Source: Lolium rigidum
Taxonomy: Eukaryota > Streptophyta > Magnoliopsida > Poales > Poaceae
Reading direction: 5' to 3'
Assembly: GCF_022539505.1 (NCBI RefSeq)
Contig: NC_061514.1
Coordinates: 252,762,124 to 252,826,123, forward strand
DNA length: 64,000 nt
Under the pieces are notes generated by a model. It worked only from the letters and a program-made list of their open reading frames with translations, searched no databases and was not told where the DNA came from. This document shows positions 46,255 to 58,106 of the stretch, piece by piece. Position numbers and translations under genes: made by a program. Each line of letters begins with the position of its first letter. Within the stretch, counting starts at the first letter, position 1.

Positions 46255-49153
46255 AAATTCTTTGACCTTAGTATTAAAACCCTTTAAAGGAGACCTATAG
46301 GATTGGTAGTGTCTATAGGAAGTTGTCGTAGTTAAACCAAATCTTCTTATGACTTGAGATGGATATTCACTTGAGAATAATCCTGACACACTTAAGTCAA
46401 CCTTTCTTACCTATTTCTCCTAAGTGAAGTTAGTTAACTAATCCCAAACTTATAGTACACCATGAAGTCCTTAAACAATAGATGAGTAGACCCCAGTTGG
46501 TATACAATACATGGTAGTCCAAAGAGAGGATACAACCATAAGGAAGATATCCTATTGGAAGATGTGTACCAACACATGTTATGGTTAAGTAAGAATTATT
46601 CAGACCTGTAATAGGAGTTATATCAAGTGATAAAGATAAAGAAAATATCCTATTAGAAGGTGTAAACCAATACAAGTAATGGGTAAGTAAATTATCCAAA
46701 CTTGTAAAACTACTGATAGCAAGGGATGTATATAAGTCATATAAGGTAATATAGACCATGATGAGCCAATCATGGGTGGTAAGGAAGAGTGATTGGAATA
46801 AAATATATCTACATACATGGTAGGGATAGTAATCATATAAGATTCACCTGAGAATCATTATGTGATGGATTAGAACATCATAGACATTTGGTAGGAATAC
46901 AATAAGAAGTCAAGTGCAAAACAATAGTGCAAGAATTGTGTTCCAAAAATATGGGAAGTGTGCCAAGCACATCATGACCATATGCTTATGGTAGAAACAC
47001 TTAGAAGTATAGGAACTATATCCTAATAAATATGTATTCAGAGTAACCATATTAGAACTAGAGGTATCATACAAAATAGTCCTCAATAGCACTTATATAT
47101 GGTATAATACTAAGTTAAGTAGTACTTCCAAAGAAAATTAGGTTAACCTTAACCATCCCAAACCACTTTGTTTCAAGTTTATCTCATTGCAAATGTGCAA
47201 TTAAGGTAAAAGTTGAGACAAATAGTAGAATCCCATCTATTCGTGCTAAGTATCACGATATAAACCTATCTTATGTGGTGTTATATACTACACATCAGAG
47301 CCTGATGTTTAGAGATGTCCTACTCAACTACTATATTCAGGCTTATGATGATGTGTATTATAAAAGCACAAAGCTGGATTTTCTTGGATTTTATTGGATT
47401 TTCATTGTTTGACTAGATTCATACATGAAGTTTGACGTTGATATGCAAATGCATGTTGCAATATCAAGTCCTTACTTGATGCTATAGATCTAGAGGGTAA
47501 TGGTATTCGTGTGAGGAAGTGACGAATTCGGAGATTCGAAGACAAGATGAAGGTTCACCAGATAAAGGAAACAAAGTTGTGGGAAGCAACCACAATATTC
47601 AGAAGGAAGTACCAATCAAAACATGCTTTACCTCAACAGAGGAGTACTTTTGTACGAAATAAGCATGAAGGTGAGAAATATAATGATTATGGTGAAGCTG
47701 AAGCAGATCCATAGTCAACATAGAAGAGGGAATGCATGGGAAATCACTTAGGATACTATAAACATAGTGTCAGCTAGTGGTTTTCTTGCAAAATAAACCC
47801 TGAATGAAGGAAGATGATTTATGAAACTACAACAGATATAAGAAAACCATAGTTGATATCAGAAGACCACAATTGGTATAGTATCAATACTGCGAGATAA
47901 AGTAGAAGATGTCTCGTCCAGTTGATCAGAATCTATAATAGAATCCATTTTTTTAGATATCAAATAGCCACAGTTGGTATAATAACCACAGCTGGTATCA
48001 GTTGGTAATACAAATAGTCCACGATTTAATTATTTGTAACAAAAGTTTGTGAACAAATAAAAATCTTGTTAGCCAAATAGCTAGATATATAATCATTTAG
48101 TTGAAGGATTCACATTGGATGTCCACAATTGAGTGGATACACCACAAAGATTCTTCGCAAAACCTTAGAGGAATATAAACCATAAGCTAGACCTAGACCA
48201 ATATTCTAACCATAAGTCCAATGGTTGGAGGAAAAGGAGTTGAAGACCTTAAGAAAACTCTAAGGGGTAGAGTAAATATTAAGTTGGATGTACCATAACT
48301 CAATATTTTGAGCAAGATAGATGATGAAGGTCTGAACTGAGAGGAAGTTCAATCTTGTTTTCATAAGATTGTTGAACATTACTTTCAGAAGGATGTCAGA
48401 CCAGAAGCCGAGGTTCATACCTCGAGGAAGTAAGATGTGGGCTATAACTTGAGAAAGTGAGTAGTACTTACTCAGAAGAATTAAAGCTCAAGTAAGTCAA
48501 GCATAAAGAGTTGGACGAAGGAAATACAATAGGCTCAATAAAGCTCAAGAAGGCCAAATACCGAAGGAGATTGATTATACCAAAACTAAAGTCTATTTGA
48601 ATGATTCCTTTCATGGAACCTAAATAATCCAAAATAGTTATAAGTATCAACTATAAACCATGATTGGATGGACTAAATGAGTCTAATCCATTCTTAGGGA
48701 AATAAATCATCATGATCATTTCCATGTTAAGTACCTTACTTAATACCATTATTGCAGTTTTGGTAGTAAGGGAAAAACAAAGACCTATTTTATCAAATAG
48801 GAGAATGTTATCCAATTAGTCCTCAATTAAGACTGTCAAGACAAGAAGAAGTCTCAATCATTGAATCTTAAATGAGATAGGAAACAAGATTATAATAGTT
48901 GGAAGAAATCAATAAATCAAAGTAAGAGCCATGGTTCAGAGACGGGTATTATTAGATTCCAGAGAAAAATCATAGAACTGGAGTAAGAATTAAAGTTCAG
49001 AGACAAACCCTAATGGATTCCAAGAAGAATCTGGACAAGAGATATATTCAATTATATCTAGTAAGATCACCATGGAGTTCGAGAGAAGTCATAGTCTGCA
49101 CAAGTCAGATCCAAACTCCGAAACGTGAGAGAGTTCAAACTTCGAGGACGAAG

Positions 49154-49174
49154 TTTAGTTTAAGGGGTAGAGAC
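49154..49174 (+). other. Element A polypurine tract
   Basis: TTTAAGGGGTAGAGAC directly before the 3' LTR start TGTAATATCC. Confidence 0.75.
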
Positions 49175-52100
49175 TGTAATATCCCAGGTATTGGGGTTAC
49201 AAAAATAGATGAAACAGATGTGTGCATTGCATTCATGCATAGAAAATGCAGGGAATTTTCGCGCTTTAAAGTAAAACAGATCACGATGAATCGAAGTTTC
49301 ACTTGACCTTGGTGGAATTGAAGTAGCTCATCAAGTCAAGCGCTATAAACCTCAACGTGACTTTGCTAAAACCTTGTTTTGGGTAGAGATGATTTGATCT
49401 AAGGGGTTAGATCAAATGGAATTAAATCTAACACAACAACACTTCAATCAATGATCACTTGCTTAATCTTATAACATATCATAACATGGAATTCCTTGCC
49501 ATAACATATGAACCTACAATTAATTGGAAATCAAGTAACAATAAATGGACAAACCATTCTTCACTTATCTTTTCCATGTCTTCAACTAATCTTTGATGCT
49601 ACCATGAACCTCATGGTATTTATTCTATTTTAATCTTGGAAACAAGACAAGGAGATCCAACTAAGGAATACAACTCTTCTCTATTCCAAATTATCAAGCA
49701 TCAAACTTAGAGAGGTGAGAGTCCTATTAATTATTAGAGAAGCAATAACAAACCTTGAGTTAAACCCTAGATATACATCCATGTAAACAAAACCTCATCT
49801 TAAGAACATAAACTTAGGATACTAATCAAGACCATCCCTAGAAAGAGAACCTTTTATGTTAAACATAGATATTGATGATCACATCATTATCTATGGAACA
49901 AAATCTTAAGATGGTATTAAAAGTCCTTCCTTAGATGAGAGAGAGACCACTCATATCAATCTTAGCTTTACCTATTTAAGAATAAAGGACAACCTTTGAA
50001 TTAAAGTATTAGGTTGAAAACCATTTCCCTTGGAGTGGTGAGATGACCTAATATCACATGGAATAATACAATACCCCTGAATTGATAAGGTGAGGAAGAG
50101 ACTAACCCAATTAAGCTAGACAAATGAAACCTTAGCATAGATACCTAAGGAGATATTAGGAGTACACCATAAACCTTAGAATAACCATTCTTAAATGAGA
50201 AAGCTCAACCTATGGTGTTATACTCAAGATAATTGAGACAACCATAACCATGCCCATTCAAGAAACTATAAAAGATAGTATATATTTAATTGATCAAGAC
50301 AACACTTGATCTTGGGAGTGAGAAACCCATTCAAGGAGAGATACCTTAGGAAGTCCAACCTTAATCATTATAAATTGTGAAATGACCCTAAACCCTAAGA
50401 ATTTGAAGTAAAGATATTAAGAACAAGATGATCATATATAATATATGATCATGCTTTGGAGAAATGTGAGGATAAGTTAAACCCTACTAGTATAAGTAGA
50501 TTCCATTTCCACATGAAATTATAGGGAGATCATTAGTAAGAAACTCTAGACTTATATCCCAACCTTAACTTGTGAACCACTTGGTGATCATAAGTAGTAT
50601 TCTACCACATCTGCAGTCCACTTATTCTTCACCTAAGAAACATAAGAAAACCTTAGTGTAAAACTCCATACTTAAAATGGTGAGGAACCATTAACCCATA
50701 TGACCAAAGTTAACTATAAAAAGAACTATAACTAGTGTAGTTACTTTAATGATAAATTGGAGATAATGATAGAAGTAATTGGTAGAAGATAAAACCAATT
50801 CTCAAATCTTTAGTGATTAAAGAAGCACATAAGATATGAAACAACTAACCATATTACCTTGGTTAGGGGAGATTAAAACCTAGCAAATGCAATATGGTGT
50901 CATCTCAACTCTATAAGCTAGAATTATATCTCAACTCTAGTTTATGTATCACTATGGTGATCATGATATAAATCCATGCTATAGTTGAGATTCAAATCAA
51001 ATGCCATTAGGCAAATATCATTAGAACCCTAATGGTTCATTAATTAAATACAATGTTTCAATTATAAAACATAAGAGCCACCTAATGCTAAATCCTATAA
51101 GTAAACCATATGTGTAGTGATCAACCATTTATCTTTGTAACCAAGATAAACCAGGATGGAAACAATCCCTACTGAGATACTTTCAAATGTAGTGATAGTA
51201 ATAACCTTAACAAGGGGGTGGTACTAGAAATGATAAAACCCTAATAAATAAGGTTCACATAAAATCATATGCCAGGGGCTAAATTCTCAATTGAGAGACC
51301 AAACCCTAATAAAAAACTCTAAAACACTTAGAGTAGAAATTATCAATTCTAATCATTTCAAACAGAGATGATTACACCAGAAAAAGAAAATTAAAATGAG
51401 TGCATAAAATCATGATTAATAAAGGTTTGCAATGTAGCTCACTGATATTAGATGTTTATCCCCAAAACAATGCAGAAAAGCATTCATCCTTTAATAGTCC
51501 TATCGAAATCCAAATTATTTGATACCCGCATGGTATCACATGATTTAAATTTTGAAGCAAAACAAGAATTATAAAACAGAATTGAAAACAGAAAAGAAAA
51601 GAGAAAAAAATATAGAAGAGGAGGCTTACCTGCCTCACCTGGCCGAGCAGCCCAGCATGCAGCCCAGAGGCAGCCCAAGATGAGCCCAAACCCCAGGCCG
51701 TACCCCTTCGTCCAAAATATCGAGGACGAGTTCATCCTCATCCTCTCCATCGTGCTGGAGGCCACGGCGACGCCGTGATCGTCTTCCCCTTCGTGCTGGC
51801 GCCTTCTCCGGGACCAACAACGTGACGAGGATCGTCCGAGCGCCGTATAAAAGCCCCGGGTCGAGCCCTAGCTTCGGTTTTCTTCCTCCCCTGCTAAATT
51901 CTCCCCAATCCGAAACCCTACCTGAGCCGGTCGTCGACCATCGCCGTCGACTGGGGCGTCCCCGTGCCAAGCCGTGACCACCAACAGCATTGCCGTCCTC
52001 TACTTGCTCAAACCAAGAGAGGAATCGAGCTGGGGAGGTCCACAGCACCTGCGCCGAGCTCGTCTTCTCCGACGCTGATAACGGCCCAATCCGGCGAATC

Positions 52101-55100
52101 ACGCCATCTCCGACCATGCCGTCATGCGCATCATGCTCCTGGTGAGCTCCTCGATCTCCTGGTGTGCCCGCTTTGCTCAATCATGTACCGTAGACACGCC
52201 GCGTCGTTCACCCGTGCCGCCGCCGCAGAACCATCACCGCCGGCCGCTCTCCGTCGACCTAATCAGAGCGGCGCCGCCACCATTGGGTTCGCCTCGGCGT
52301 CCCCTATCCGTCAAGCATCCACACACCCCCGCGGGAACCGTATCTCGCCGGCGATTGCCGCCGGCATCCCGCCGGCAGTGAGCCTCCCTGCCACCGTGGC
52401 AATTTTGACCTTGGTCAATGCACGTGTGGCAGGTGACATGGCCACTGGCCCACGAGTCAGTGACTCTGTGGGTAGAATAGCCGGGTGTAGTTAGTCGTTT
52501 CATTTAAAATTAAATCCAGGGAAATATACGAAACTTTGCAAATTCATATAAAATTTATTATAACTCAGAAAAAGGTAAATAATATATCAAAATTCTTAGA
52601 AAAGTAAACTCTATCCAATAAAAATATAAAATGAAATTTTTATTTTTAATAAAAATTTAATTATTTAATACTTGTTATTTAAGCCTTTTCTTTTAATTCT
52701 AAATACAATTAAAATTCAGAAATTAAGAAAACATTTATAAAATAAATAAAACCAGTAAGTAAATAAAGAAAACATGAAAACTAATTTTCTTTATTTATTA
52801 TTTTGTTAAATCCTCATTAGAAGGATTTAAACCCTAATTAATAATTACCTTAATTATTAATTCATTGAAAATAATAAAATGCCAAATCTAATATTAATTT
52901 TATTCCAAGGTTATTAATAACTTCAACCTTAAAGTAAAGTTATTAATTCAAGAATTTTAGGGTATTTAGACAACCCTAATTTCATAAGTAATAGAACCAA
53001 GAACTCATCATTTCATGTGATCCCTAAAACCTTAATACCATTAGGAATCCTAGCTCCATTATTTCATGTAAACCTTAATTTGCTTCTAAACCTAAACCTA
53101 GGTTAGAAAATGTGATCATGTAATTACTTCCGATCCACAAAACCATAATTAGCAATTAAATACTTGTTACGTCCACATAAAATGTAGGAGCTCTTTTATC
53201 AATCATTTAGTACCCCATATATGCACCCCTATCCTACATGGTTGATCAAATAGGGTCAACCAAATGCAAACCCTAGCTCATATCCTTTGAATTATCATCC
53301 TTAAGTAACTTTAATTAGCATCACACCATGGTGATTAACCCTAATAGCAACCATGCCCAGTATCTTGCATTACCCAACCATACTCCACTAAACCCTATTA
53401 GTGAGAGATAATTATTAATCATCCTATTTAGGAAACCACCATTCCTTACTTAGTAAATCCAATAGGAAACCCTAGATACACATCAATAATTGAAATACTT
53501 CTTATTATCTAAGAAGTATGTTCTTCAAAAGTTATTCTTTTGAAGAAAACTGAGAATCATCCTCAACCATGCTTATAAGGGACCCATAAACCCTAGCCAG
53601 CTATCACTAGCAAGATAAACCAACCTTGACAACAACCATGTATAATGAATTGCTTAGGATACCTAGGCTTATCTTAACCTTACAAGCCCTAGGTGTTGAT
53701 GAATCCAACTTTGTTGGGATCCATCTAAAACTTACTCCAGAAACTAAATGAAACCATAGTCAACCATAGAACCCCCTCAACCTAATTATCATACTTGTTC
53801 TTAATTAAAGAACATGTTCTTCAAAAGTTATTCTTTTAAAGAATATGATAATTAATCATTAACCATGCCATATAGTACTAAAACTAACCACTGTTCTTTA
53901 CTTGTTAACATTATGCCAATTATCATTCTTCGTGTGCTCAATTGATTATTATGCTTTATTATCTACCTGTTAATAATACCAAGTAAATCACACCTGAATA
54001 AGAACCTTGTATGTGAATCACTCTAAAAGTACAACACACCCTAAACCAATCATTACAACTCACTGATCCTAAATCATCGGGGTTAGGTCACACTTAGAGC
54101 AATTGCATCTCATTCTTATGCATTGTTGCATCCTTGCCAATCTTTTAAACATCGCCCTTACCGGACGATGATGCTATTTCAGAATTTGGAGTTATTACGC
54201 ATCGAAGACCTTGTCTGCATAATCTTGCAGCCAAGAAAGGCAAGTTCATCACTTGCTCATGTCATTTGAGTATCTTTATCAAATTACTTGCAAAGTACTA
54301 TGATTATCACTATTGCATAAAAACCAAAACCACTATTTTCATAACTATGAATATGACTATGTGGTTGGCAATGGAACCATGGATTGTGTTGATATGGTGG
54401 AGGTTCCATTGCAAGGGTTTATATCCATCTAGGATTAAACAACAAATGTCGTCCAGATGATTCTTGTGCCGTAATACCCGTGTTAACCATAAGATCCGGA
54501 GTGGGACGGAGTAGTCAAAAGTGTTTCCACCTCTCGTTCATCAACAGATGCGCTTTACCGTAGACACTTGTATCTGTCAGGGCAAGCGGTTGGCTGGGGA
54601 AGCCTTAAGTCCCCACGACATAGTCCGTAGACACTTGTCGCTCAAAGAACAAGCGGTTGGCTGGGGAAGCCTTAAGTCCCCACGGTATTGCGGTCTATGA
54701 TTGGTTGCAGCTACCGGCGAAGGAGTTTGGTTAACGAGTCCCAAACTGTTGTCGTGGTCGGGGTCCACCCGTGAGTGGGAATAATGGGACCGGCGAGGAC
54801 CCGGGGGTCGGGGCATGCAACAAAGGGTGGGTGTTCGAGGTAGCGGAGGAACATGATTGGCTAGACCTTATACCGGGCCTCACACCATAGGAAGTGTGGA
54901 CGGGGAAATTGCCCGGTTGGCACCAAGGTTAAGATCTCTTATGGGTAAAGCAACACACCGCTGCAGAGTGTAAAGAACCGTGACCTATCACTCCCTGTTC
55001 CGGATTATGGAACTGCGAACGCGGCCGGAAAGGAGCTCCATGAAGTTCTAGTAAACCGGTGAAGGCTGACGGACATAGTTCTTCTGTATAAAAGCAACCT

Positions 55101-55708
55101 TTTGAAGAAATGATTATGAAAAACTGCATTGGTATTAGACTTTCTGGTCTAATGCTGTAGCTAGTGCATTAAATACCTCTTTCCTATAATGAACTTGTTG
55201 AGTACGCTCGTACTCAAACCACTCTTAAATCCCCTGCTTAGATATGGAGGCCACGATGGAGGATCTACAATGCAACTCGAAGGCCGAGGAGTCAACAACT
55301 ACTTCAAGAAACAGGACCCTGTCAGAGGAGTCAAATACCACATCCAACAAAGAGAAAACCTAGTTTAGCCATAGAAGGGAACTAGCTTCCTAAACCTAGC
55401 TCCTATTTAGCTAGAATCTATTCATAGCCTCTATAGCTAGTTAAATACTCTACAAATAGAGTTCGTGATAAGATTAGACTACGAGTCGTTCTTCTGGAGT
55501 TTATTTGCAGTGTTACCTCATTGTAAAGTAGGAGGCTGTGTGGATCTTTTGTAAAGAGTCTATGTTGTAAATTCTATAGACATGCCTTGGACCCGCATAT
55601 GTTTCTGTTGTACCACTCTGAGCAATATAATACTAGTGGAACGGTGTTTCATTGGCGTTATATCAGACTTGCATACTACACCATGCAGTGGTATGCCGGG
55701 TCACCACA
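49175..55708 (+). repeat. Element A 3' LTR, uninterrupted
   Basis: A complete 6,534-base LTR. It gives the reference for rebuilding the split 5' copy. Layout: AT-rich 2.4 kb, GC-rich promoter block with TATA (51,846-51,852), AT-rich 1.6 kb, then the 1.6-kb end shared with B. Confidence 0.94.
51846..51852 (+). promoter_or_regulatory. LTR promoter TATA box, element A 3' LTR
   Basis: TATAAAA in the same context as 16,248-16,254. From the 3' LTR it could drive read-out into flanking DNA toward the XTH side. Confidence 0.6.
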
Positions 55709-56220
55709 CGTTGGTCAAGGAGGAGCATGCCGTGCCGGAGGAGTGGTATGGGTTCGTCTTCCCACACCGCGACCTGGCTAGTCGGACTGGTTGCAGTCCG
55801 GCGGCGCCGACACACACTATGTGGAGCCACTGTTGTGGCTGTCGGCCTTCCCGTACAAGCCCTTCCCGACACACACTATGTGGACGACGACCTCGATTAT
55901 GAGCCGATGGAGGACAACGAGCTCATGGAGGAAGAGGCCATGGCGCGCCATGACCATCTCCGAGACGGAGGAGCGCACTAAGTGGATTGGCCTCGTGGAG
56001 GCCATCTAGCGCTCGCAGTAAGAGGGCGCGCCCGCACCAAAGCAGTTGACGCCTCCTCCCCCAACGACCAATTTGTGGTCGCCGCTGCAGGTCTTTATCA
56101 ACCTCGGCGAGGAGGCTAGGAGCTAGTGGCACCCTACGAGGAGGACCACACGCTACTGGCATGCGCGCCACTATCCATTTTTTTAATGTCAGCCGTGAAC
56201 TTTTAGGCCCATTTTGAGCC
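55709..56220 (+). other. Right half of the old sequence split by element A
   Basis: It resumes at the CGTTG duplication. One frame reads VKEEHAVPEEWYGFVFPHRD, another MEDNELMEEEAMARHDHL, with stops between. This is an old, acidic, transposon-like coding remnant. Confidence 0.4.
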
Positions 56221-56390
56221 TTATATTATGTTTTTTTTTTGATAAAAGTCCTTATATTATGTAAATTATGTCTATCATTTTTTACTCTCTCCTTATTTTT
56301 TTTACGGACTGAGGTTGTTGGGGCCGCTGCCACCCATAAACGGGCACAGATTGCGCTAGCCTATCGGTGAGTCAGCACAGACGAACATTA

Positions 56391-56600
56391 TTATGAGTAT
56401 CTCCGGAAGACTGAGCCGGTGGATTGGATCTTGAAATTGACGAACTCACCACAGATGCATCGATGTCGACGGGAACATCGTCTCCCACTGAATGAATATT
56501 CCATCTTTATGAGACACACAGATGTTAAACCTGTGGTTTGAACTTTGGTAGGCTAGGGGTACAACCACCTTCCTAATCACCCAACCTTCAGGTGGATTCT
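56391..56600 (-). mobile_element. tRNA-derived SINE, second copy
   Basis: On the minus strand it reads AAAGTTCAAACCACAGG, TCATAAAG, ATATTCATTCAGTGGG, GTCGACATCGATGCATC, TTCGTCAATTTCAAGATC, GGCTCAGTCTTCCGG, the same body as 3338-3590. This copy keeps more of the tRNA-like 5' part (GGTGGTTGTACCCCTAGCC). Confidence 0.75.
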
Positions 56601-56666
56601 CTTAACATTTTTAAACACTTTTGATCTTTGAAATAGGATCCCATTGGAGTGGCCTAAAATTTCTTA

Positions 56667-57364
56667 GGCTGGTGCCAATGCACCGCCCGACTCCCGCCCC
56701 GCCACGTCAGATTTCTCTCACTCTCACCCCACTCTCACCCCACTCTCACCCCACCTTGCCAATGCATGGGCTATAGTCCCCACTCTCACTTCTCTCTCCT
56801 CCACATCACCATTTCTTTTTCACATTAAGTTATTTCACCCGAATTTTTGTAGACATTCAAAATAATGCAAAAAAAGTATTCAACAAAAAATGTTACCGAT
56901 TACATAATAATTAATAAAAATACAAATTATGTTTCTTGTTTTTCTAAATAGCCTATATGACAAGTGTGTACTTGTGTTTGTATTTTGAATCGAAAGAGTA
57001 AAAAAAGGAAAGAAAATAAAAGAAGGAAAGAAAATAAAATAAAAAGCCGACATTTAAAGAATAAAAGAAGGAAAGAAAAAAAGAAAAAAGAAAAAAAACC
57101 GACCAGGTCGTCTTCTTCTACCTCTCGCCCGCGTCGCCCCGCCTCTCGCCCCTCCTCTCGCCCGCGTCGCCATTGCGCCGCCCCGCCTCCCGCCCCGCTC
57201 CCGCCTCCATCTCGCCGCCAACGCGGGCGACAGCCGGGCGGTAGCGGGCGCTACCGCCGGCGAGCCCGCCGGCGCCCGCCGCTCCGGTCCCGCCCGCCTC
57301 CCGCCCCTCTCCCGCCCCGTCGCCGCCGCTACCGCCTCCGCTACCGCCTGCGCTGGCACCGGCC
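56667..57364. mobile_element. Harbinger-like non-autonomous element
   Basis: It starts GGCTGGTGCCAATGCA and ends TGCGCTGGCACCGGCC, imperfect inverted repeats, with TTA on both sides (56,664-56,666 and 57,365-57,367), the PIF/Harbinger target. It holds an 11-bp tandem repeat CTCTCACCCCA (56,718-56,754), a purine-rich AAAGAAGGAAAG stretch and a very GC-rich right part. No transposase is visible. Confidence 0.65.
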
Positions 57365-57372
57365 TTAGGAGT

Positions 57373-57472
57373 NNNNNNNNNNNNNNNNNNNNNNNNNNNN
57401 NNNNNNNNNNNNNNNNNNNNNNNNNNNNNNNNNNNNNNNNNNNNNNNNNNNNNNNNNNNNNNNNNNNNNNNN
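57373..57472. other. Assembly gap of 100 N
   Basis: Exactly 100 unknown bases, the conventional size for a gap of unknown length. It lies just after the GC-rich end of the Harbinger-like element, so missing sequence here could be longer. Confidence 0.98.
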
Positions 57473-57915
57473 GTGGATAGAGAGGAAGTGATGTATTACC
57501 TATTTCCCTCTTCATCCTCGCGTCACATGGGCTTCCCGGGGGTTCTCCCGGTGAGGCATCAATTAATCCGACCAATCGGCAGATGAACATGATACGCTCA
57601 TGTGACAGCCACGAGCAGCGGCAGATGCATAATCTGCAGCTCGTGCATGGCATCTAGTGCCCTCCATTAACATAATGCAGTGCAGCAGCAGTAGCATCCT
57701 ACTACTCGGACTCCTCCTATCCTGTTTGAAACGCAGAAGACTGGGAAAAATCAATTAAAATCACGATGGACGGTGGTTCTCGAGAAAGCTGAGCTGAGGC
57801 GGCCGCAACGGTGTGATTTCACCCTATGGGCTACGGGCGCAGCAATACTGTACTCCTGTTTCTCCAGCTACACTACACGTCTGTTGAGGCAGCTTAAACT
57901 ATCAAAGCAAAGCGC
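57473..57915. other. Upstream region of XTH
   Basis: No ORF of note. The proximal promoter of the next gene lies here; distal parts may be lost in the gap. Confidence 0.4.
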
Positions 57916-57923
57916 TGTCGAGT

Positions 57924-57930
57924 CTATAAG
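57924..57930 (+). promoter_or_regulatory. Possible TATA box of XTH
   Basis: CTATAAG, about 180 bases before the XTH ATG, giving a plausible 5' UTR of about 150 bases with CT-rich content. Position-based inference. Confidence 0.4.
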
Positions 57931-58106
57931 AAAGCTGTAAACCTGTGTGCTGTGTGTGGTTCTCTGACTTGTGCTTTGCCCAAGACTCAAGCATTACTCC
58001 GCTCCGCTCTGCCTCTTTCCCGTTTCCCGTTCCCCACTCCACTCCTCGTCTCGTCGTCGTCGGCGGCACAATCTTGATTTGCTTCCTCTTGGGGTTGTCT
58101 CCATCG

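Larger units (their letters stand above)
46241..49174 (+). other. Element A internal region, mostly non-coding
   Basis: A 2.9-kb AT-rich interior with stops in all frames. The only coding trace is at its 3' end, where RTKFSLRGRDCNIPG (about 49,134-49,185) parallels the end of B's pol reading ([15 protein letters not shown]). A reading near 47,580 (KYQSKHALPQQRSTFVRNKH) is unrecognised. The region supplies primer site and polypurine tract but no enzymes. Confidence 0.8.
13577..55708 (+). mobile_element. LTR retrotransposon A (outermost, carries all other insertions)
   Basis: It starts TGTAATATCCCAGG and ends GGGTCACCACA, with the 5-bp duplication CGTTG at 13,572-13,576 and 55,709-55,713. The 5' LTR is split by element B. 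Its two parts (13,577-16,676 and 42,809-46,240) sum to 6,532 bases, against 6,534 for the uninterrupted 3' LTR (49,175-55,708). A primer site and polypurine tract bound a 2.9-kb internal region that has no gag-pol apart from a short trace at its 3' end. A is therefore non-autonomous, and its LTRs are very long for a plant element. It shares LTR ends and primer type with B, so it belongs to a related gypsy lineage. Confidence 0.93.

Noticed and set aside
57054..57653. Minus-strand open frame running through the assembly gap
   Set aside because: It contains unknown residues from the 100-N gap and GC-rich repeats, so it is not a real gene.
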